Made by a program: the position numbers and the translations under genes. A stretch of DNA of 64,000 bases from Rostratula benghalensis (taxonomy: Eukaryota; Chordata; Aves; Charadriiformes; Rostratulidae). This document shows positions 1 to 11,300 of the stretch, piece by piece. Numbering within the stretch: position 1 is the stretch's first letter; each line of letters opens with the position of its first letter. The notes below the pieces were generated by a model that saw only the letters and a program-made list of their open reading frames with translations, made no database searches and was not told the DNA's origin. The stretch is from the NCBI GenBank assembly GCA_013399305.1, contig VXAI01000049.1, positions 4,481,275 to 4,545,274 of the forward strand, read 5' to 3'.

Positions 1-810
1 TTATTTTGGCTGAAACCACAACAGACGCTGCTATGTGGGGGTGTTAGAGAAGAGCTCTCCTCACCCACCCTCCTGCAAATCCCCATCTCTGAGGGAGCTG
101 GGCTTTTCCAGTCATTTCAGGTAAGGTATGTAGCAGCATGGCAGCTCGCTCCAGCGTGCAGTGGTATCCTCAAGTACTGCCCACTGGCTTTTGATTTAAT
201 TTCAGATGATCTTAGTCCAGGCAAAAAAATGCAGTCTGTGCCAATCAAGAAGTACAGAGCACACAGTAAGTACAGTTCAAAAGCTGCATTACCCTTATCT
301 ATTAGTAATGATCAATTAGTATGAAGGTCAGTGGGCAGCTTGGAAATGAGTCAGATAAGAAGGGCAGAAGGAGGATTTGAATGGAAAGGGAAATTCTTGA
401 TTCATATTCGGTGTTTAAAGTCATAACTCTGTAACAGTGGGGGTGGAGGGCAGCGTTAAGTAGTCCTGCTGTCACACTGACTCAACCAGAGTGTAAATCA
501 CAGCGCAGAGAGTGCTGTGGCTTTTTCCTGGTGCTAAAGCATCATATTGTACCACAGAAGGGATTGCAAGCTGCATGATGTCCTCCTTGCCCTCCAGCCC
601 ACCCTGAAGATCCCTGGCCAGTGTGAGCTCCCTCGCATGGCACAGCACTGTGAGGCTGGTGGCTGCTGTCAGTGTCACCAAAAGCTTAAAGTTTTGGTCC
701 TTGGCTTGCACCAACATGAATGGTATCCGTGGTGAAAGCAGTGCAGAGCATCATCTGGACAGCAGGTACTATTCAACATAATGTTAGTGTTTTGGGGAGA
801 AGAAGAAAAG

Positions 811-1097
811 AATCACAGAATTGTTAGGGTTGGAAAGGACCTCTGGAGATCATCCAGTCCAACTCCTCTGCTAAAGCAGGGTTGCCCAGAGCACATCACT
901 CAGGACTGCATCCAGGTGGGGCTTGAAAACCTCCAGAGAAAGGAACTCCACACCCTCTCTGGGCAGCCTGTTCCAGGGCTCTGGCACCCTCACCCTAAAA
1001 AAGGTTTTCCTCACATTTGAATGGAACTTCCTATGTTCCAGCTTGTGTCTGTTGCCCTTAATCCTGTCACTGGGAATCACTGAAAAGAGTCTGGCTC
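811..1097 (-). mobile_element. CR1 LINE fragment (3' end), minus strand
   Basis: The + strand starts aatcacagaattgttagggttgg, the reverse complement of a CR1 3' terminus. It continues through the usual CR1 landmarks: ggaaaggacctctggagatc, tccagtccaactcctctgc, gggcagcctgttccagggctctggcaccctcac and, near the end, a cttgtgtctgttgccc segment. It is a 5'-truncated non-LTR retrotransposon copy without coding capacity. Degenerate AT-rich sequence follows at 1098-1150. Confidence 0.93.
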
Positions 1098-1490
1098 TTA
1101 TATGTAAGAACTTATATATAAGAATATATAATATAAAAATACTTATAACCAATTAATTAACTTGCACATTTTGCACAGATGATCCATGTGTGTCATATTA
1201 AACAGTAATTGGCTCCTCCCAGTGTGTATGTGCAACTCTGAGATAAATAACAAGGTATTAAAAACCATTACTGAAGGCTACTTGTGTGTACCCAGGGTAG
1301 CGTGGGCCCCACGACAGGATGACTTGCTGGAGCCTGGTTTCTCCTGTGGGCTGTTATAGTTCAGGGGGAGGTGATGGGGCACACAGCTGCTGTGGGCAGC
1401 CCCATAACACACCCACTGCCTGAAGGCTGTCTTTACCCATCAGCTACTGTAAGTAGGTGTGCTCAGAGTGACCTTACCTTCATTTCCTGC

Positions 1491-1563
1491 TCCAGCAGCA
1501 GGATTGGACTGGATGATCTTTCAAGGTCCCTTCCAATCCCTGATGTTCTGTGATTCTGTGATT
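1491..1563 (+). mobile_element. CR1 LINE 3' tail, plus strand
   Basis: A short fragment reading gcaggattggactggatgat, then aaggtcccttccaatcc, and ending with the octamer-repeat terminus ttctgtgattctgtgatt. This is the typical end of CR1 in sense orientation. It is severely 5'-truncated (about 73 bp). Confidence 0.9.
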
Positions 1564-4287
1564 CACCTGAGTCTTCTGTGAAAGCAGCCAGCAAGCTGCC
1601 CAAAAGGCAGGTTATTATGGGTAAGAAAGAGGTGAGTCTTTTGGTGTAACACCCCATTTGAAGGCGAGGAGATGCCAGGACATGCCTGGAGGGTCAGTGG
1701 AGCAGCACTGGTTCCCAGGGTGACTGCAGGGAGTCCAGTGCTCTCTCTATGTCCCATGACCCTGCTGTGCTGGCAGCCCTGGTGTGGGGGCCACTGGTGC
1801 CTTGGGAGGGGACTTGGCCCTGAGCTGGGGAGCCTCCTACCCCAGGCCAGGTCAAAGGGATCTTCCTCGGAAGATACATCAAAGCTGTTCCTGGCTTTGT
1901 CTGAGGTCTTCTGAGGCAGATGTCTGAGGCAGCATCTCTAGATTAAATCAGTCAAGAGAACTGTGGTACTCGCCACAAATTTCAGATGGTATGATGTAAT
2001 CTTTCTTGTTTCCTCAAGTTTACACATCCCAGGTTTTCACTGTTGCTGTGGGGCAGGTTGGTGGATGGATGAAAAGGAATCTGTCACTTTGCTGTGCATG
2101 AAGTTTATTTCTGCTTATTTCTCCCACGCATATGTCCATAAGCACGTGTGCCGAGGCTTAACAAACCACTTCACCTCCTTCCTTGATGGGTGTGTGAAGG
2201 AACACACGTGCACTGTGCTTCCAGCTTCTGTTCCTGAAATACCATATGTTCTGGCCTGCCAGCTTAAAATATCCTGATAAAGCGGTGTTTTAAAGCACGA
2301 GGGAGCTACATGCGGGGTTTCTTCTCCATTCTCAGGAGGCTAATTAATCCCCTCAAAATAGAGAGACAGTAGTGAAATAGGTGCTCCTGGTACCAAGAAG
2401 CTGCACTGCCTGCTGAAGATGATGAAACGTAAGTACAAAAGAGAATAGGTAGGGGTAGGTTAAAACTGGTGTTCCTGCCTCTGACAGTTCACTTTGATGA
2501 ATGCACTCATTCACTCAGCTTCACCATTTGGATCCTGCATAATCAGAGATAACAGGCGGATGGTTTGCATGAATAACTAAGTTTGTCATGTTTAATTTTC
2601 TTTAAAAAAAGGAACAGCAGTTGCTTTACCCTCATCCTTCAGGCCCAATACATATTTATAAATTGTCAGGAAATGAAAAGCCTTTTAACAGCACGCAACA
2701 AGCATGCAAAGCTACCAGGAGAAATCACTGGGAGAGCAGCGAGCATGGGGAGCGGAGCAGCTCTCCTGCAGCTCGGGCAGGCTCACCTCGCTTCCCCCGG
2801 GAAGGTGGTGTGGGCAGAGGATGCTGAGCAGGTTGTCCGAGTTATTAGGATGTGTGGCACTGACACTCGTTTCGTGTTCTGCAGACGGTGTCTTCTGACA
2901 GCTTGACGTTGTGCAACAAGAAGCCTTAAAACTGGAAAATAAACCTGTGCTTGGCAGTTAGCTGGTAATTCAGCGACTGCCTGTGCTGCTTAATATTTGA
3001 TGGGGTGCTTGCTTTATAGTGCCTATCCCACTGCTGATAATTTCTTAAAGCACACAGAAGGTGCAGCTGGAGTTTGCACGGAGCAAAATGGTGGAGGAAC
3101 ATCTTCTGCAGAGCGCTGTTCCCGCAGCCACGTCCTCCCCGCCTGGCCCCAGCCATGGATGGGGGAAGCACGAAGGCAAGAGGATTGACTCGCTCCCAAG
3201 GTGGCTTTGATCCAGGACCAGCCTTTCCCAGCCTGTGCCAGGTGTGGGTGCGGGCATCGTGGCTGCTATTGAGCACTGCTAATGTTGCAATTAAAAAAAA
3301 TCCAGTCTCTTTATTGAGCAAATGATTTCTGCAGAGAATAGTGTGATATATTAAAATGTCTGTGTAGAAAGCTCCCAAGGGAGAAATTCAGAAGAAGAAA
3401 GATTGGATCACTAAAACTGAGAGAGAAACCAGGAGTGGCTAATGTGAGGCTGAAGGAAGAAGACCAAATCTAGTTAGAGGGTCTTCTAACCAGCATGGCT
3501 TTTTTCATAATCATCCTATCAAGATGATCTTTGCAATAGGTGACCTCTGACTTCAATACCAATATATATGTCACCAGACACAAATCCCTCAAGAGCTAAC
3601 TCAATGATATTTCAAGTAAAAACTACTAGGGAGTAGTGCAATCCGATTATCAGCGTGTATGCAGCCTGGGAGGCACAGAAGATCTATGAATGCTGAAGCC
3701 AGGGAGCAGCACAGGGCAGGAGCAGGCTGAGCCCCGTGCCGTGGTCCTGCTGGCTGGCCACTGCTGCCCCTCCACAAGTCCCACTGGTGGCACCAGACAG
3801 GTTACAGCAAATTCCCCAAAAAAAGGTATCTTGAGCTGATTTGGGATCCCCTCACTGGGTTTTAATTTGACTTTAGCATCGCTTCAAGTGATCTCAGAGT
3901 TTACATTCCAACCAGTTCATCACCCCTTGAAGAGCCCTGGGTGGCTGACAGGGTGGGTGCTGGGATCCCACACCCTCCCTGGGGAGCTGCAGTCCCCTGG
4001 GCACCATCTATGTGGGCTGTGAGTCTGCTGCTGAGCCACGTTCGCTGAAGGGAACTGCCAATGCGAGCTTGAGCGCGGTATTCGGATTTAATGGCAAAAA
4101 CAATAAATCTCACCAAAAATATCACTGAGATGAAAAGCGTGAAGTGTTTGCCACTAGTCATTGTCTAGGGAATAGAGAATAATGAAATAGCAAATTCGAA
4201 ACCACAGAGGCCTGTAAAACATTGCTTTCCTGCTAAAAATATCTCACAGAAAAAATCTTTAAAGCGTCTTTTTTTATGGACCTCGCT

Positions 4288-4330
4288 TTATCCAGGCGCT
4301 TAGGCACGTGCTCAGCTTTCAGCGTGTGAG
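4288..4330. repeat. Possible third copy of the fold-back relic
   Basis: Reads ttatccaggcgcttaggcac gtgctcagctttcagcg, sharing the 'ctta(a/g)gcacgtgct(t/c)a' core with the element at 57058. Similarity is over a short length only. Confidence 0.35.
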
Positions 4331-4338
4331 CCGTTCTG

Positions 4339-4414
4339 CAGACGCCCTGGGGGAGAGCAGGGTTTTGGAGCCCTGGCAGACGCCCCGGGGGAGAGCAGGG
4401 TTTTGGAGCCCTGG
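4339..4414. repeat. 38-bp tandem duplication
   Basis: Two adjacent copies (4339-4376 and 4377-4414), each beginning cagacgccc and ending ggttttggagccctgg. They differ at one position (ccctg versus ccccg). The near identity indicates a recent or conserved duplication. Confidence 0.95.
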
Positions 4415-4780
4415 CGTGTGGTAACGTTTGGCTGGATCAGCCCACGGCGAACGCCTGTGGGAATCTGGCAGAGGGTGGGCCTGTGGAGCCTGATTCTCAT
4501 TGACGCCGAGGCGGTTGTACACGGCTCCCCGGGCGAGCGGGGCTCTTGCCATAAGCATAAGTGTGTGCGAACGCTAAACCATGGAAGTAATTTAAAATCC
4601 CCTGAAGTTAACCCAAAATAGTCCCATACAGACATCGGTAGACCACAGGCATCCGAGCACCGTGCCGTTGTCCCTCCCCGCGGAGGTGCCGGCAGGCATC
4701 CCGTGGCTGTGGTGGGGCTCTCCCTGGTCGCTGCCCCCCCTGCCCTGACCACTGCTCCGTCCATCACCCGAGGGGCCACA

Positions 4781-7700
4781 TCCCACCCCTCTGCTCTGAG
4801 CATCTCATCTGCTGTCTGGGCTGGAGAGCTTGGTCTCAAACAGAGACATTAACATTTCCGTTAATAGGGATCTCTGTGTTGCTACATCATCTGAATTGGC
4901 CTCTATTACTTATTAATGAAGATCCAAAAGTGCATGTACTTAAGACCTTGCTTAGCTAAGGGGAGTCTTCTAGGGCCAATTTGAGTCCTATTTAATGACT
5001 AATGGCTATTGAGACATAATGTCCACTAAGCAGAAATCACATCCTATTTAGTATTTAATGTTTAAATATTTAATTAATTAAACACTGCCAAATATTTAAT
5101 TAAACGCCATCAGAGCCATCCTGACACTTCCACTATGCATAATGCAAAGGAAATCAGGGCTTTCCTTATCAGCCCCACAAGTAATGCAGATTCAGTCTTA
5201 CCCAGAAATAGCTGGGGTCTGTCTGTGTAGCCAAAATACACAACAGAGGGGGCTGGTTTTTAAAAACCTTTGGCTTTGGGTTTTTTGGTTTTGGGGTTTT
5301 TTTTTGTTCAAAATGAGCTGAGCTAAACGTTTTAGTAGTAAATCAAGCTCTGAAGTGACACATAGGCAGAGCAGTGGTACTGTATGCTGCACTGCAACAA
5401 GAATGCTATGCTTGTATATTGACTTTTAATTATTTAAAAGTAAATGACTGCTACTTAGCATGGCATACCTGCCAGCAGTTTACACTAGTTTTGCTTAAAT
5501 ATTTACTCTGCTATTCAATAAAAAATGAGTCTACTGAAGCAAAAAATGAGAACCTACCATATCACGTGGTTCCTCTCCTACCTGTGGCATGTCAACTTCA
5601 CAAGGATTTATTCACAAAGAGATGTTAGAATTTGATGGTTATCCTGGACTAAGCAAAAAAAAAAGGTTTAAATTATCCAGTTAGACTTCCAGCTACAAAC
5701 TGGGTCTTAATTATCAGCTTTTGACATTCGATTTCATATTACTTATGGAAACTTGGCACTTAAAAATATAAAGATCTTTAAATCCCAGTTTCAAAATCTG
5801 GACACCCAGCAGGTATAGAAACATTTAGGGCTGAATTGCTTATTTGAATATTTTATTACCCAGCTCCATCCTCTGATGTGTGCTGAAGCTGCTAGGTCGT
5901 GTTTCATCACTCCCAGCCAGTGTGGGGATGTCTTATTTTAATGTTCCCACATGGGATCTCTCGCTACCAAGGAATGTGGCTACCAGTTGGAGAAACCATT
6001 AAAGTCACATCGTTTTTATGCTTGGATACAAGCCATTTATTAATGAAATGAAGATACATATTTTGGGCTTTCTTTAGAGGATCTAACACGATCTTATTGG
6101 CTGCTCCAGCTGAATTGTCTTTCACTGTAAAGAACTGGTGCTCCAGTTGCTCAAATTGGGTTCTACTTATATAAACAGACAAAAAAAAAATTGGACTCAC
6201 ACTGTAAAAAGCCTCTATTGTTAGGACCTTTATCTCTCAAGTTCAGTGATGCTTCGCTTTGTCCGTTTGCATTTATTGAACAATCAGTTGCCTGAACAGC
6301 CAGGAGTTTGCCTGCATCTATAGGCTGCTGGGATGTTTTGAATTTTCATGTTCTCCTGCCCACCCAGGCAATAACCTCAAACTATATTCAGTCCTTTCAC
6401 TTCTCTGCTCCTTACAGCCTTTTAAATAAAGGTATATTGCCACCAAGGGTGGGAGTAAAATGCCATTGTGCTCATGCTTTGACCAAAAATAAATGCTAAA
6501 GCCGAGCAGGATGGAAGACTCGTCCACTTCATTTAATGTAACAGACTCTTGATGGTCTTGCTTGATGTAGGTCATATCTTTTCATCAACTTTTACTTTAT
6601 TCTCATGTGTGTACATACAACTCCCCCTAACTTATTTAAAGCAGGCAGCCTTCTAATTATTGGGGATGCGAAGATGGCAAGGAACGGGCAGATACAGTCC
6701 AAAAGGTGAAGGATGGGGATGGTGGGATGCTTAGGTCTTTGGGTTTGGTCTTCCTCGCCAGAGGCTGAGTGGGACAGGTGAGGGAGAAGGTGAGTGGTGG
6801 GGCTCTTCAGAGAGGAGCTCCCCTGGCAAAGCCAGGGGCTGGGAGAGCTCCACTAGCACAATGTGCACCCGCTGCACTCCCTGCAGCTACTCAGGGACTT
6901 GGTCCCAGCTGCAGCTGAGGCCTTTCTGAACTCATTCATTATTCAGCATGTCTTGACTGCTTAATTGTGGAGATGTGTAGCAGTCTCTATTAGTGCGTGA
7001 GCTCTTTAGGGGGAAAATCAGTGCAGACAGCAATTCCATGTTTGCATTTTCAGTTTATAAAGAAAAACTCCTTCAGCCATCTGCCATCACCCCGCAGGTC
7101 TCCAGATATGGTTACCAGTCACGGAATTTTGATGGTGCCCTGTCTGGGTTTGCATTGCTGATCTTGCCTTGTAGCTGTAGCTAAAACAAGCCCTGCTTGT
7201 CCTACCCTGCTGCAGGGGCCTCCTGTCCACTCTGACCATGTCTGTTGTGCCCAAAGCCATGGCTCACGGAGAAGAGCAACTAATGCAGGACTTGTTAGTC
7301 CCTGCACAGACCTCACGGGAAATGCCTTAATTTTCCCTCAGCAGGCAAAGAACCTCTGTCTGCTTGTGGCTCAGGAGATGGGTAAGGGACCTTCTGTACT
7401 TCAGTAGTGCTTCGCTGCCCTGCCTGCTGCTCAGGCGGAGTGCCTTATCGCTCCTACCCCAGACTGCCTCCCTCATAGGACCAGTTCCTGAAAAGTAAAG
7501 AAAATTTGAGATACAGTCTTCTCCTGTTGTTATATTTAACAGATCCCAACAACATGACGCTTCTCATCAAGCTGTGCTGAATGTGGCAGAAAAGAAAGAG
7601 CATTACTGGGTGGATGCAATGCAGAAGCAGGCTTGTCCCAGGCTTTTTTACACCTGAGCAACACACACCCCGGAGAGAACCCGAGTTATCACCTGGAAAC

Positions 7701-7817
7701 ACCCCCCTGCAGCCCTAGCCCTGCCGGCAGACTTTTCTGAGGCAGGCCTGTCCTGCCGCACTGTAAAACCCATGTGAAGGCAACTCACCCCCTCCTTGGC
7801 AGCCTCCTCCTCCCTCT
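4781..7817. other. Intergenic, AT-rich, no gene seen
   Basis: Contains the 14-bp direct repeat at 5064-5103, a T/G-rich tract at about 5276-5310 and a short A run at 6181-6190. The rest is unremarkable unique sequence. Some may be conserved regulatory DNA, which only alignment would show. Confidence 0.55.
5064..5103. repeat. 14-bp direct repeat in AT-rich DNA
   Basis: aaatatttaattaa occurs at 5064-5077 and again at 5090-5103. Both contain TAATTA homeodomain-type cores. Low complexity makes function uncertain. Confidence 0.6.
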
Positions 7818-7932
7818 CCTGCCCGGCGGGGACCGGGCTGTCCCGGCAGAGCCCGGCCGATGCATTGCAAAGGGTCTGCTGCCACCTCGTGGGCCGCGCC
7901 GCGCCGAGCCCCGCAGCGGGGAGACCCACCCC
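7818..7932. other. CpG-dense stretch next to the minisatellite
   Basis: About 14 CpGs in 110 bp by hand count, including cgtgggccgcgccgcgccga and the hairpin-forming ccccgcagcgggg (7912-7924). With the CpG-containing minisatellite it forms an island-like patch of about 420 bp. No promoter, exon or transcript evidence is visible. Confidence 0.6.
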
Positions 7933-8236
7933 GCATCCTCCTGCCTCTCCTGCATCCTCCCGCCGGCCCGGCATCCTCCTGCCGCTCCTGCATCCTCCCG
8001 CCACCCCGGCATCCTCCCGCCGCTCCTGCATCCTCACACCGAACCAGCATCCTCCCGCCGCTCCTGCATCCTCCCGCCACCCCGGCATCCTCCCGCTGCT
8101 CCTGCATCCTCCCGCCACCCCGGCATCCTCCTGCCGCTCCTGCATCCTCACACCGAACCAGCATCCTGCCACCTCCCCGGCATCCTCCCGCCGCTCCTGC
8201 ATCCTCCCGCCGGCTCGGCATCCTCCCCACCACACC
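7933..8236. repeat. GC-rich minisatellite, 16 units of 19 bp
   Basis: Sixteen contiguous 19-bp units all begin gcatcct; 13 share gcatcctcc with a closely similar second half. Three unit types alternate: A (consensus gcatcctcccgccgctcct), B (gcatcctcccgccaccccg or a ggcccg/ggctcg variant) and C (gcatcctcacaccgaacca). Units 1-6 and 7-12 both follow A-B-A-B-A-C, giving a 114-bp higher-order repeat present twice; units 13-16 continue B-A-B and then a degenerate copy. Because 19 is not divisible by three, any frame cycles through all phases, and the lack of stop codons makes long spurious ORFs on both strands. Confidence 0.95.
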
Positions 8237-8310
8237 CGCACCACATCCTCCCCGCAGCACCTGCAGCCCCACGCCTACACCCACACCACCCCACAAAAAA
8301 AATTAACAAC

Positions 8311-8356
8311 TTTCCCTTGTGGGAAATTCCTCTCTGGGCAGCCTCTCCCCAGAGAG
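8311..8356. other. Two adjacent small inverted repeats
   Basis: tttccc/gggaaa (8311-8326, loop ttgt) is followed by ctctctggg (8330-8338) pairing with cccagagag (8348-8356). They sit about 75 bp after the end of the minisatellite. They may have no function. Confidence 0.4.
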
Positions 8357-11300
8357 CATCACCTGCCTCGCACCACCCCAGTCCCACCGTGTCTCTGCGT
8401 GGACACCGAGGAACTCGTGGTCTCTTACAGGTTTTTTTTTTTTCCCTGTGTGAATGAAGTTTGGGTTTCGATCCCCATGGAGTGGGAGCAACTCAGAGAA
8501 GCACAACCAATGTGTCCTGTAAAACAGCTGGTGCAGCTGTGGATTAGGATTGTCTGCATTACAGAGACTACACCAAACTAGCTCCCTGTGGTTAGTATCA
8601 AAATAAAAAACTTAGAAAAGCTCCACTCATTTAGGTGGAAAGGCTACTGGAAACACCATGGTTTTGGCCGTACAGGTTTATGGACAGGGATTTTGTACTT
8701 ACGTAAGGCCTTGAATCAAGGTGTAGGTGGAAAAGGGCATTTGTCTTTCCACAGCTCCAAAATGTATTACATTTCGTTGTCTCACATAAGATTTTATCAG
8801 GCATGCTTCTTTCACTGCACATCCTGACTTAATGCAATGTGGCCTACAAAAATTAGTCATAACACAGTACATCAGCCAGGGAGAGACAAACATTTCCATA
8901 AACTGCGTGTTCCATCAGCACATTGGTGCAACCTATAGGCAGCTGGTTTTGTCCAAATTCAGCAGAATCACATGTTTTCCAGATGGCTCCATGTTCACAG
9001 ATGATGTATTCCCATACAACTCTGACCCGGACATGGGTCAAACTCAGTCTTGAAGTGAAGGTATATTAGTAACAAATGTGCCTCTCTTTCTCCCTGCCCC
9101 ATTCCGGGGTAAACACACTAAGGACCATTGGAAAGAAACATCTCTCATCCTAAAAATAAGCTTTAGAGTAATTGAAGATCCACCAGCTTTTATTTGTTGG
9201 TTACCAGCTCCTGTGACTGAGCACAGCCCCGACTGTGCCGGACGAGCAGGGAGGACCTCATGCCACAGGGCCCATGTCCTCCCCAGGCTGCCACAGCCCC
9301 AGTGGCCCTGAGTGCTCCCTGAACAGGACAAGTGCTTGGTGGGACCTTGGCTGATGTCCTGCTCCTGTGAAGCCTGGCTGGCCACAGGCTCTTCTTTGCA
9401 CTGGGATGGTGCTTTCCATGCATGGTGCTCATCTACTTGCAAATACCTCCAGGCACTCACCAGCTCTCTAGCTTTGTGCCCCTGCTTTACAGAGGCAGAA
9501 AACACAAACTGGTAGGGTGCTCTGGTCATCTCTCAGCACTGTGGACCCTGTTTCCCAAGGAAGCTGGGCTGATGCCCCAGCAGAGCCATGGGGACATCCA
9601 AGTGGTGCTGGGAGGGGACATGGAGGGTGGCAGCTGTGACCCCCCATACCTGGACCCCCCATGCTATGTCCTGCAGGTCAGCTCCACTGCTCGCCTCAGA
9701 AATGATTGTCAGTTGATCCTTCACTACTCCAGCGATGCCGATCAGCTTTTGAACTGCCGTAAATGAGGCCAATCAGCATTACTTTCGTTTCATTACTTCA
9801 AGAGCTTACTCATAAATTTCCTCTTATCCTGCTTCCCCTTTGGTCTGGAATTAGCCACAGCACTTGCTACGAGCTGCTGTACCCAGTTCCCCTCCACTGG
9901 AGCTGTTTGATCTTTCCTGGGTTTAGTAATCAACTGGCAAACACGCCTTACCTTGTTTGACTTAGAGCAATATACCCTCCCCTGGCCCTGCTGGGGAAGC
10001 TGGGGAGAAGCTGCAGCACTTCACTGACCCTAGCACAACATGGAGAGAGAATGAATTGGCAACCAGTCCCACAAATAATGAACAGCATCTTTCATTTAGC
10101 TGTGTGAATTTTATTGCTTGGATGTTTAAAATGGGGGAGGGTGGATTTCACTGCAGACGAAAGGGTGGTTCCTCCCGTTACGACCAAGCAGCCCACAGCT
10201 CGGTGCGCGGCGGGGATGGGTTTGACAGCAGTGCTCTTCTGGGGTGAAACCCAGCATGTTCCTGAAAAGATATAACAGGAATGTAAACTATTTCCCTTTT
10301 TTGGGCCATGTTGTTGGTGCTGGGGTAAGTTGAAACAAGGGGAGGGATCCTCCAACCGCGCTTCTGCCCAGAGCTCCCCTGACTTGTATGGCTGGTCCAG
10401 GGAGCTGCAGCTGTTCTTCCAGCCAGTGTGGGTGTCAAATAGTTGTAACAAAATCAAAGCCCTTCAAACCTGTCTTCCTTTCAGGAGAGAGCAGAAGAGG
10501 GTAATTTTCAGAGGTATTTTACCATGACTTCCCTGACACGTAAAGTAACCCAACTTGCTTTCAGCGGAAAGCGAGCAGCAACTGCCTTTCTTTTTAACGA
10601 TTAATTTTTCATAAAATGCAAGTTAAAAAATTATTTGCTTTCTTGATGTTAGAGTCTCTTTTAAAGGATTGATGAATAAAGTGAGCATTGAAACTGCTGA
10701 GGCAAGTAAAAGACATCAGGGCAGATTATTTGTGCGAGCGTCTGTGCAGCTGGCGCTGAGCCTGGGCCCCCCTGGCTGCTGTGGGCAAGGCAAGGGGGAG
10801 CCCATAGAAGACCCCCCCCAATCCCTCCAGCCACCTGCCCATTTGGGATGGGCTGTTTCCTAATTAAACACAAGTGTCTCCACTTGTCATAAATTACAAG
10901 TTTTTCAGGAGATGCTTAAATTCATGGCACCTGGAGGAAACCAAAGCTGCCCATAAGAGTCCTGTGCTCCCATGAGCCTTTTTGGGGCTGGAGCTCTTGC
11001 CCTACACTTCTTTGTTTTGTAATCCCTGCTTTGGCCTGAGGCAAATAAATATTGTCTTGTGCTGTACTGGTGGTGGGAGAGATAAGGTATGATCCCATCT
11101 TTCTGCTGTGTGGATCCAGGGGGCTTTCTGGGGCAGGAAAGCAGCAAGTGGGAGCCTGGTGCTTGCTGTGTGTGAGGGCTGGCTCTGCGGACATGCCATT
11201 CTGGTTGGGAAGTTTCCCACTTTTCTGCTGTTATGGTGTGATGGTCTTTCCCCAAAACTCCCTTTTTTCAGTGTGATGTGTGGTGCCCAGCTGAGGCTTG

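Larger units (their letters stand above)
1..4282. other. Intergenic DNA upstream of URI1
   Basis: Apart from the two CR1 fragments (811-1097 and 1491-1563) and AT-rich sequence at 1098-1150, I see no gene, RNA or element. Short ORFs here have no recognisable domains. A minor duplication of 'tctgaggc' occurs at about 1900-1935. In human the upstream neighbour of URI1 is CCNE1, but none of its exons was recognised. Confidence 0.6.
4283..4780. other. Orphan CpG-island-like patch
   Basis: About 32 CpGs within roughly 480 bp by hand count in GC-rich sequence. That gives an observed/expected ratio near 0.7, far above the flanking DNA. It lies about 31 kb upstream of the URI1 island, with no recognised gene. 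It includes the 38-bp tandem duplication at 4339-4414. It could be a promoter of an unannotated noncoding transcript or a distal element; the sequence alone does not decide. Confidence 0.6.

Noticed and set aside
472..717. 81-codon minus-strand ORF as a gene or retrocopy
   Set aside because: The peptide is not recognised, and there is no poly(A) tail, splice sites or supporting context.
811..1097. A peptide-coding exon in the 871-1152 and 923-1156 ORFs
   Set aside because: These ORFs are within CR1 3' untranslated-type sequence and are chance frames.
2926..3378. 150-codon minus-strand ORF
   Set aside because: No recognisable domain; composition and overlap with other short ORFs are as expected by chance.
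1..4282. 3' exons of CCNE1, the upstream neighbour in human
   Set aside because: No cyclin-box or C-terminal cyclin E peptide was recognised in any frame; the gene probably lies to the left of the window.
4312..4839. 175-codon minus-strand ORF
   Set aside because: It is open because of the CpG-rich patch and the 38-bp duplication; no recognisable protein family.
7933..8236. A CRISPR-like array
   Set aside because: Units are contiguous without spacers, and the genome is vertebrate.
7774..8457. A proline- and serine-rich protein gene
   Set aside because: The frame is carried by a 19-bp minisatellite that is open in several frames on both strands; no splice signals, conserved domain or unique coding part.
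9044..9529. 161-codon minus-strand ORF
   Set aside because: Lies in GC-richer intergenic DNA, matches no family I know, and has competing ORFs on the other strand.
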